A stretch of DNA of 64,000 bases. Source: Ariolimax columbianus (lineage: Eukaryota; Mollusca; Gastropoda; Stylommatophora; Arionidae). Under the pieces are notes generated by a model that worked only from the letters and a program-made list of their open reading frames with translations, was not told where the DNA came from and searched no databases. The number at the start of each line of letters is the position of its first letter. Position 1 is the stretch's first letter. The stretch is taken from the NCBI GenBank assembly GCA_036924085.1, contig JAVGWX010000007.1:33593953-33657952 (forward strand), read 5' to 3'. The translations under genes were made by a program, and so were the position numbers. Shown piece after piece: positions 56,828 to 64,000 of this stretch.

Positions 56828-57105
56828 TCATCATCAGTCCCGTAACCTGAAAAGGTTATTGGGGCACTGATACCGCAGATTGTTGGACTAGTTCCAGCCA
56901 CTCTACTCGGTTTTGTGTCAGGATATTTGTTCTAGCTATGGACCTTCCCGTCCACTCTCTGATGTTGTTTTCCCATCTCTTCTTCTGCCTCCCTAACTTA
57001 CGCTTCCTGGGTGTAGTACCTTCCAGGATCGTCTTGATCAATCCAGACAATTTTGATACATGCCTATAATATATAAGCTTGCGTGCTTTAACCATAATCA
57101 ACGTC
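56828..57105 (-). pseudogene. LINE 3' end (family D relative)
   Basis: The minus strand reads KARKLIYYRHVSKLSGLIKT, ILEGTTPRKRKLGRQKKRWE and NNIREWTGRS, then a stop. It ends near GGTTACGGGACTGATGATG. It is inserted between two pieces of another LINE. Confidence 0.78.
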
Positions 57106-57109
57106 TTTA

Positions 57110-57430
57110 TATTGGCTGACCTCTGCCTTAACAGTGTCCCGAACCGTCTTTTCCGTGACGTTGTCTAGATACGAGATGTCGAGGATCTTATAGTGTCTAG
57201 AAATCCACATAATTTTTACTCTGTTGAAATTGTATTCATGAGTGCCCCATACAGGCTTCATTGTTTTTATGGTTTCTGATGGCCATTATGACTGGCACGG
57301 AATCTGTCAAGAAAACTATCTTGTCTCTAACAAGGTTCTAGTTTTCCCCGACGGCTATTGTAGCCGCTCATACTGTCTTGACCTCAGCCTCAGCTCTGTA
57401 GATATTTGAGAATTAGCCAGTGGCGAAAAG
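57110..57430 (-). pseudogene. RNase H-like LINE scrap
   Basis: Minus-strand segments such as ETIKTMKPVWGTHEYN and RHYKILDISYLDNVTEKTVR suggest a decayed RNase H domain. Multiple stops. Assignment uncertain. Confidence 0.4.
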
Positions 57431-57789
57431 TCAAGAATATAAAACATGATAATCATGTATCAATTAATATCTATCTATCTTCAATCCACTTATGTCGTTA
57501 GACGTCGTGGGGAGGTGTGACTTCCTTTGTTTCATATTTTTTTACCAGGTAAAAATTCACTGGTGACTTGCCAGTTCAATCCCAGTACCTGGAATATACG
57601 ATCGCCTATTTTTAAGACTGGTGAGGTGAAAGCCTAAATTAGAGCAAGGTAGACTCCGCAGCATGTCAGGTGCCATCTAAGCCGCTCCGCTAACCACATA
57701 ACCAAGACCTAAAGTTATAGCCACACAGTCCCATTTTTTATTTGCGACATATTCTCTGTTGGGCGAGTATCCCTAGAATATTTTGAGTC

Positions 57790-58035
57790 GATTTTTAACT
57801 TGAATTTTGCCCGAGCAGCGGCCATAAGACCTACTCTTTTCGATTTCCAACTGCCAAGGTATTTTTAACGTGCCCGCCACTGCACACGGGTGTCTGATCT
57901 CACCACTCAGAGATCAGGAAAAATATTTACCGGATGATCCACGTGAAAAAAAAATCCCGTTCTCCACCGTGATTTGAACCCGCGACCTCCAGTACCCGAG
58001 GCGAAAAACTTACCTCCAGACCAATAGCCCACTCC
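57790..58035 (-). mobile_element. tRNA-headed SINE (family S2), copy 2
   Basis: The minus strand has the same head and body as 25500-25742, with B box CGGGTTCAAATCACGG. A poly-C run (58027-58054) lies at its 5' side. It sits about 50 bases downstream of the donor of the exon at 58087-58332. Confidence 0.82.
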
Positions 58036-58086
58036 CCCCCCCCCCCCCCCCCCCAACCTTCTGCAATCAATCATTATCAAACTTAC

Positions 58087-58332
58087 CAAATATTTGTGTG
58101 CATTGATCTCATAGTTGGTAATGAATGCTGTTCTCTCGGTCCAAATGAGCGGCAAAGGAAGTCCAGCCACAGTGATGTTTCTACCTTGCACACGCGCAGT
58201 CTCGCTGCTGATTCCAAGGCTCCATTGAAGTTTGATGCTCCGTTCCCAAACTCTTCCGGTGATAGGCTCAATAAGGACCTGTAGAGGGAGTTCATACACC
58301 AGTCTGTAGATCGCTACATTAACATTAGGGGG
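58087..58332 (-). CDS. Internal coding exon of an unrecognised minus-strand gene (exon 2 of 2 seen)
   Basis: The minus strand has an acceptor (ATAAATGTTACAG) just before 58332 and a consensus donor (TTG/GTAAGT) just after 58087. The 246 bases give 82 codons open in phase 0 at both ends, starting PPNVNVAIYRLVYELPLQVL, passing WERSIKLQWSLGISSE and ending NYEINAHKYL. The composition is of a folded, beta-rich protein and is unlike the surrounding repeats. It joins in frame to the exon at 61439-61596. I do not recognise the family; it is not a LINE product that I know. Further exons must lie outside the window or hidden among repeats. Confidence 0.72.
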
Positions 58333-58339
58333 CTGTAAC

Positions 58340-58965
58340 ATTTATCAATTAGAGGGTTGTTACCTCTACACATTATAGGGCTTGTTACATCTATAAATTA
58401 GAGGGCTTGTTACATCTATAAATTAGACAGTTTGTTACATCTATAAATTAGAGCGTTGTTTCATCTATAAATTAGAGGGTTGTTACATCTATAAATTAGA
58501 GGGTTGTTTCATCTATAAATTAGAGGGTTTGTTACATTATAAATTTACGAGTTTGTTACATCTATAAATTAGAGGGTTTGTAACATCTATAAATTAGAGA
58601 GTTGTTACATCTATAAATTAGAGGGTTTGTTACATCTATAAATAAGAGGGTTTGTTACATCTATAAATCATAGGGTTGTTACCTCTACACATTATAGGGC
58701 TTGTTACATCTATAAATTAGAGGGTTGTGTCATCTATAAATTAGAAGCTATGTTACATCTATAAATCATAGGGTTGTTACCTCTACACATTATAGGGCTT
58801 GTTACATCTATAAATTAGAGGGTTGTTACATCTATAATTTAGAGGGTGGTTTTATCTATAAATTAGAGGGTTGTTGCATCTATTAATTAGAGGGTTGTTA
58901 CATCTATAAATTTGAAGGTTGTTACATCTATAAATTAGAAGGATTGTTACGCTTGTACATCGGGA
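58340..58965. repeat. 24-bp minisatellite, about 26 copies
   Basis: Units of TTGTTACATCTATAAATTAG plus four bases. A longer block with TTGTTACCTCTACACATTA recurs at about 58360, 58675 and 58770. It starts eight bases from the acceptor of the 58087-58332 exon, on its intron side. Confidence 0.93.
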
Positions 58966-58984
58966 AGGAAGACCAATGACTGGT

Positions 58985-59290
58985 TCGGCAAAATATTATG
59001 ATCAGACAGGGTAGTCAGGTTCAGGCAAAACATACTGGACGAAACCTTCACCTTGGCTTCCTAGTAGCCCTTCTCCGAAAGGGTCTGTTTTCAAGGCAGC
59101 CTGGCTAAAAAAGTGAGGGACCGACGAGATCCCCGTAGTAGTGAGCGACACGCAGAGGAAGCCAAGCATAACACAACCGCCTGGAGGACTCTGGTCCACC
59201 TTCATCACCACGCTCTGGATATAATGAAAGCTACTGCAACCCGCTACTTAACGCCCTTTTCAGGGTGCACAAAAGAGTAACCTACTCACT
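58985..59290 (-). mobile_element. Dispersed repeat S5, copy inserted between related arrays
   Basis: On the minus strand it runs from CCACAGTGAGTAGGTTACTC to GCCTGAACCTGACTACCCTG, the same as 60025-60295. It separates the 24-bp array (58340-58965) from the 22-bp array (59340-59665). Confidence 0.85.
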
Positions 59291-59339
59291 GTGGGCATTC
59301 GCAAACAACGCAAATAAAAAACGCTTGTATATCTGTATT

Positions 59340-59665
59340 AAGGATCGTTACAATTATGCCAGAGGGTTTCTACATCTATATTAAAGGATTGCTAAATCTA
59401 TTTTAGAGGATTTTTACATCTATATTAAGGGATTGCTAAATCTATTTTAGAGGATTGTTACATTTATATTAGAGGATTGTTACATTTATATTAGGGGATT
59501 GTTACATTTATATTAGGGGATTGTTACATTTATATTAGGGGATTGTTACATTTATATTAGGGGATTGTTACATTTATATTAGGGGATTGTTACATTTATA
59601 TTAGAGGATTGTTACATTTATATTAGAGGATTGTTACATTTATATTAGAGGATTGTTACATTTAT
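59340..59665. repeat. 22-bp minisatellite, about 14 copies
   Basis: Units of GGATTGTTACATTTATATTA plus two bases; the first units are irregular. The core TTGTTACAT.TATA is shared with the array before the S5 insertion. Confidence 0.93.
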
Positions 59666-59669
59666 ACAT

Positions 59670-60024
59670 GAAGCAGCAAAGTTAGCGAGGCTCAAAGTTT
59701 CCTTCACATCAATCACTTATACCTTTCAGAATGCATAGATCCTAGATTTATTCTAAGAACTCTTTGCTGGTAGAGGGAATAATTACATCACATCACCTCT
59801 ATACATGTCATACAAAGTGTCTGTAAATGGTTGTGCATGGAGTTAGCCACTTCATCGAGTAAAACTAAGTACCATGGAAACCACTACTACAAGAGCACAC
59901 ACCATGTTTTAATGCAGGATTCCTGTGAATTGCAATCTATATTGGTAGTGCTATCCTTCTTAGGAAGCGAGACGCAAACAGACATAAAAGAAGGAGAAGA
60001 CGAATAAGAAGAAGAAGAATGCCC
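59670..60024. other. Intron of the minus-strand gene, nothing recognised
   Basis: No exon or repeat recognised, apart from a short GAA run near 59995-60018. Confidence 0.5.
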
Positions 60025-60298
60025 ACAATGAGTAGGTTACTCTTTTGTGCGCCCTATAAAGGACGCCAAGTGGTGGGTTATCGTAGTTTTTTTCTCACAT
60101 CCCGATCGGGCTGTTGAGGGTGGACTGTGTCATCCAGGTTGTGCTATGCTTTGCCTCATCTGCGTTTCACTCACTACTATGTAGATCACGTCGATACTTC
60201 AGCTTGTTAACTAGGTTGTCATGAAAACACCCCGTTTCCAGGGAGGACTGGGAGGGACTTGGCCAGTATATTTTGCCTGACTAGACGTTAGTCTTCCT
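60025..60298 (+). mobile_element. Dispersed repeat S5, copy
   Basis: Starts CCACAATGAGTAGGTTACTC, ends GCCTGACTAGACGTTAGTC. It is the cleanest copy, useful as a reference for the others. Confidence 0.85.
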
Positions 60299-61275
60299 CT
60301 TAGAAGAAGAAGAAGAAGAAGAAGAAGAAGGAGGAGGAGAAGGAGAAGGGGAGAAGGAGAGAGAGAAGGGGAGAAAGGGAGAAGGAGAGAAGGAGAAGAA
60401 GAAGAAGAAGAAGAAAGAAGAAGGAAGAAAGAAGAAGGAAGGAAGAAGAAAGGAAGAAGAAAGGAAGGAAGCAAAAAAGAAGGCAGAAGAAAGGAAGGAA
60501 GAAAAAAGGAAGGAAGAAGAAAGGAATGAAGAAGAAAAGAAGGAAGAGGAAAGGAAGGAAGAAGAAAGGAATGAAGAAGAAAAGAAGGAAGAGGAAAGGA
60601 AGGAAGAAGAAAGGAAGGAAAAGGAAAGGAAGGAAGAAGAAAAGAAGGCAGAAGAAAGGAAGGCAGAAGAAAGGAAGGCAGAAGAAAGTAAGGAAGAAGA
60701 AAGGAAGGAAGAAGAAAGGAAGGAAGAAGAAGGATGGAAGAAGAAGGAAGGAAGAAGAAGGAAGGGAGAAGAAGAAGGAAGGAAGAAGAAGGAAGGAAGA
60801 AGGGAGGAAGAAGAAGGGAGGAAGAAGAAGGAAGGAAGAGGGAAGGAAGAAGAAGGAAGAAGAAGGGAGGAAGAAGAAGGAAGGAAGAGGGAAGGAAGAA
60901 GAAGGAAGAAAGAAGAAGGAAGGGAGAAGGAATAAAGAAGGAAGAAAGAAGAAGGAAGGAAGAAGGAAAAAAGAAGAAGGAAGAAAGAAGAAGGAAAAAA
61001 GAAGAAAGAAGAAAGAAGAAGGAAGGAAGAAAGAAGGAAGAAAGAAGAAGGAAGGGAGAAGGAATAAAGAAGGAAGAAAGAAGAAGGAAGGAAGAAGAAG
61101 GAAGAAAGAAGAAGGAAGGAAGAATGAAGAAGGAAGAAGGAAGGAAGAATGAAGAAGGAAGAAAGAAGAAGGAAGGGAGAAGGAAGAAAGAAGGAAGAAA
61201 GAAGAAGGAAGGAAGAAAGAAGAAGGAAGGCAGAAGGAAGGGAGGAATGAAGGAAGGAAGAAGAAGAAGAAGCAA
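60299..61275 (+). repeat. 1-kb polypurine (GAAGGAA)n tract
   Basis: Almost pure purine on the plus strand for about 970 bases, made of GAA, GGAA and GGGA words. The frames of 358 and 367 codons on minus (Ser/Phe/Leu) and the Lys/Arg/Glu frames on plus are artefacts of low complexity. It lies within the intron of the minus-strand gene. Confidence 0.95.
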
Positions 61276-61438
61276 AAAACACGTCAAGCGTTACGGACAT
61301 CTGGGAGGTATTACATGAAAAGTTACAACTACAAACAATACAATGGCCTACAGCGAAAAGGCAAGCAATCCGACTGATAGACAAACGTACCAGAAGAGAA
61401 GTACTTTGTCTGTTACAAATCTATGCACAATCACTTAC

Positions 61439-61596
61439 ATAAGAGTTTGAAGGCGCGGGCGATGTGTCCATTATGACGTGGTCAAATAGGCCTCCTGTTA
61501 CTTGAGGAAGACTGGCCCACGATAAGTAGCCCACAATATCAGACATGTTCTGTAGGCCGCTTGCTATGTTTAGCTTGCTGGAGTCCCTGAAAGCAT
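61439..61596 (-). CDS. Internal coding exon of an unrecognised minus-strand gene (exon 1 of 2 seen)
   Basis: The minus strand has a textbook acceptor (CCTGTTTCTTGTAACAG) and donor (TAT/GTAAGT). The 158 bases begin with the last two bases (AT) of a split codon, then 52 codons: AFRDSSKLNIASGLQNMSD, IVGYLSWASLPQVTGGLFD, HVIMDTSPAPSNSY. The other two frames have stops. It ends in phase 0 and therefore joins the 58087-58332 exon in frame, giving about 134 residues. No family recognised. Upstream exons are not visible in the window. Confidence 0.72.
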
Positions 61597-61725
61597 CTGT
61601 TACAAGAAACAGGAATGGCGCGTGTGAAAAAATATTCTCAATCTCGAAATAATCATGAAAAACGCAATCATTGAAATTGGTTTTACAAAGGTTATGAAAA
61701 TAGAACGGTGTTTGCTAGATAGCCT

Positions 61726-62076
61726 GGCCTGGCTTAGTTCATTCTCAATCTCCCACTACCAAACCCTGAAAGGGCTTAAGTAGCAGAATGTAGTCAAGAG
61801 AACGGAATGCGTTGTGTCGTAGTTTACAGCTTGACTGCGATATGTGCACCTTTCGGTCCAACACATCCGACTTCAGCAAACATTTTTTGAGTACTGGGTT
61901 AGCATTCCCTCTTCGATCCCATCTCCTTAGCCAATCTGCCTTGCTGCAGCCTGTTATCCTGGATCATTGCGTGGAGGTGTAGAAGGGTCTTGGCAGCTCT
62001 GAATCGCTGGCCCTGACGCTAGCAGTCAGCTATAGGTCGCTGACCACTGCAGCTCATGCGCTGCTCAGCATCTTGG
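61726..62076 (-). mobile_element. S1 repeat, minus strand
   Basis: The minus strand runs from GCTGAGCAGCGCATGAGCTG through CACGCAATGATCCAGGATAA-type sequence to GAACTAAGCCAGGCCAGGC. The (AAGCC)n tail is degraded. Confidence 0.85.
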
Positions 62077-62228
62077 CTTGGCTTGGCGTGGCTTCGTTCA
62101 TTCTCAATCTCCCACTACCAAACCCTGAAAGGACTTAAGTAGCAGAATGTAGTCCAGAGAACGGAATGCGTTGTGTCGTAGTTTACAGCTTGACTGATAT
62201 TTGCACCTTTCGGTCCAACACATATAGC
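62072..62228 (-). mobile_element. S1 repeat, second minus-strand copy
   Basis: The minus strand holds the 3' third of S1 (from GTTGGACCGAAAGGTGCAAA) and ends in GAATGAACGAAGCCACGCCA. Its tail directly abuts the previous copy, so two copies lie head-to-tail. Confidence 0.85.
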
Positions 62229-62364
62229 ATATTGATCACACTTGTTAAGACATATCTTTACTGTAAGAATATCATACATGCGACCGAGTTGGTATGTGGG
62301 AATCCAGGCTTTGTTTTTATTATACCCTCGTCGTGTTGGACGTTGCAGTTTGATAACGGAGAAG

Positions 62365-62548
62365 AAGTAGTAGTAGTAGTAGTAGTAGTAGAAGTAGAAG
62401 TAGTAGTAGTAATAGTAGTAGTAGTAGTAGTAGTGGTGGTAGTAGTGGTGGTGGTGGTGGTGGTAGTAGTAATAGTAGTAGTAGTAGTAATAGTAGTAGT
62501 AGTAGTAGTGGTGGTAGTAGTAGTAGTACTAGTATTAGTAGTAGAATT
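62365..62548. repeat. (TAG/TGG)n microsatellite
   Basis: About 60 triplets of GTA with interspersed GTG and ATA. Long Val or Leu frames on either strand are artefacts. Confidence 0.95.
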
Positions 62549-62599
62549 AGCATTAGCCCCTTTTCAGCCATATCTAACAATAGGTTGATTCGACGTTGG

Positions 62600-63500
62600 A
62601 GTAGCATTTATACTTGATTTTTTTTTTTTTCTTATCCTTTTGTATCTTCACTTCCCTGTGTTGAATTAGCTTATTTTCGCAAAGTCGGATGTGACTCTTC
62701 AGGTTGCATCTCCCTTTGGATCGGTCTGCAGATATGTTTTCCCAAGATGTTAGATTCATATCAGGCGCCTTCATGTCCCACTTACATGCATCTTTGAACC
62801 ACATCTGTGGTAGGCCTGCTATTCTTTTACCACACGCCAGCTGCACATAGAGAATATCTGGGAATGCGATCGTCTTCCATGCGACGAACATGACCAAGTC
62901 CTCCATATGTGTCACTCTGTCTCTCTAATAGATGTCAAGGGCGGATCTCAGGCGCGTGTTTGGCATAGTTTGTTCACTTTTCGCTTCCACATAGAAGCGT
63001 ACTGACACACAGGCACTGTAGACCTTGGCCTTGGTCTTGGCTGGAAGTTTGGGGTTTTCCCAGACACGTGTTATGAGACGGGAAAATATGGTAGCAGCCC
63101 TGCGAAAGTGATTGGATATTTGGCGGTCTATGGAGAGCTTATCATTGATGAGGGGTGTCAGGTAAGTGAACTGGTCCACAGTTGCCAGTTTGTAGTTACC
63201 AACAGTGATGGCTGGGATAGTACGTCTTGTCTCAGCACATTTCTTTTATTCAGGCTTATTGTAAAGCCGAAATCTTTGCTCGACTGGGCGAAGCGATCTA
63301 TTAATTTCTGGAGTTCATGCACACTGTGAGTGACAATTACAGCGTCATCATCAAATAGCAAGTCCCTGACAGTAACTTCCCTGGCCTTGGTTTTAGCTTT
63401 GAATCTCGAAAGATTAAACAGACGATCATCCGATCTAGTGTGACGACACATTCCTTCTGCTACATGACAAAATGCGCGCTAATAGTGCTTCAACAGCAGC
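62600..63500 (-). pseudogene. LINE RT C-terminal half, internally deleted
   Basis: The minus strand from 63451 reads LLFDDDAVIVTHSVHELQKL (catalytic-box region, FADD altered to FDDD), IDRFAQSSKDFGFTISLNKR, a shift, MDQFTYLTPLINDKLSIDRQ, TRVWENPKLPAKTKAKVYSA, a deletion, then GKRIAGLPQMWFKDACKWDM and NLTSWENISADRSKGR. This order matches a common RTE-like family. Inactive. Confidence 0.85.
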
Positions 63501-63599
63501 GCAAAGACGATTCAGAATAGTACTGGGGCAAGGACGCACCTTAATGGGTGCGATGTATTATCGATGAATGTAACGGAGAAGATGGAATTGATAATAGAA

Positions 63600-63872
63600 T
63601 ATGTAAAGGTAGGCCAGTCCCATGGCAAAAATTGTCGTTGGGGTTGAAGAAAACTCTTCATGTACTAAGCCACGGTCTATGTGAGTTGGGGTGACCGGTT
63701 CGCTTCCTTGCTAGTTTTACATTCCCCAACTCGAGCGTCAGGTACCCACATACAGTTGGGTCGACTAGAGGAGTGGTCTTACCAGGCACAAACCATTGCC
63801 CGGTTTTTGTTTCTGTCCGTCCATGAACTCAAAACCATCGCACACTGTAATCTCAGTCTAGTAAGGTAACTC
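63600..63872 (+). mobile_element. Dispersed repeat S6, copy 2
   Basis: Parallels 39990-40225: GTAGGCCAGTCCCATGGCAA, TACCAGGCACAAACCATTGC and GTCCGTCCATGAACTCAAA. Confidence 0.75.
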
Positions 63873-64000
63873 ACTGTCGACCAGGCTACATCTCCAACTA
63901 ATAGAATAATATTAAAATTTGACATTTTGTAAATGATTTTTTTTTAAAGTGTGATCTTAATCTGTCAAAAACGTAAATATTGTCTTAGTAGATCATCACC

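Noticed and set aside
57520..57740. Possible further tRNA-derived SINE
   Set aside because: An A-box-like string (minus) and a B-box-like string (plus) are on opposite strands, so the unit is inconsistent.
60211..61384. Open frames of 358 and 367 codons on the minus strand
   Set aside because: They translate a polypyrimidine tract into Ser/Phe/Leu/Pro runs; low-complexity artefact without splice or start context.

Overview
The window is animal nuclear DNA, most likely from a mollusc and probably a gastropod. The grounds are intron-containing genes with GT-AG splice sites, many tRNA-headed SINE-like repeats, broken non-LTR retrotransposons (LINEs) of several lineages, mariner-type DNA transposons and very many micro- and minisatellites. 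There is no sign of bacterial operons. The species assignment is an inference from repeat style and cannot be proven here.

The genes with the best support are two head-to-tail paralogs on the plus strand that encode Schlafen-like proteins (AlbA_2 / SLFN box, closest in layout to Schlafen-like protein 1). Gene 1 (6803-10755) has two coding exons and 398 codons. Gene 2 (28009-44194) has four coding exons and 400 codons. Both models close exactly: splice phases match, the two proteins run in register at residues 255-299, and each ends just before an AATAAA. Gene 1 keeps the three acidic residues expected of the Schlafen nuclease centre (E255, E260, D298). Gene 2 has D, F and K there, so it looks like a catalytically dead partner or pseudo-enzyme. 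Gene 2 also has two introns that gene 1 lacks. A third gene is glimpsed on the minus strand as two internal exons (61439-61596 and 58087-58332) that join in frame into about 134 residues of a protein I do not recognise.

Region by region: 1-6 kb is nested LINE debris around an uninterrupted, 5'-truncated I-like ORF2 with RT and RNase H. 6.8-10.9 kb is Schlafen-like gene 1, whose intron ends in a 39-bp minisatellite that contains the 3' splice site. 11-28 kb is LINE fragments, SINEs and large minisatellites, including a 57-bp array with a 293-bp higher-order period and a 23-bp array. 28-44.2 kb is Schlafen-like gene 2, whose introns carry an 87-copy array of a 22-bp unit, a 1.1-kb polypyrimidine tract, a mariner relic split by a SINE, and further arrays. 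44.5-64 kb is more LINE and SINE debris, a foldback mariner derivative at 51.6 kb, the minus-strand exons, a 1-kb polypurine block and more minisatellites.

Two genome-biology themes recur. Minisatellites have arisen inside identifiable sequences (a splice junction, LINE reading frames, a dispersed repeat). Microsatellites sit at LINE 3' tails: (GAA)n, (ATT)n and (ATTG)n.
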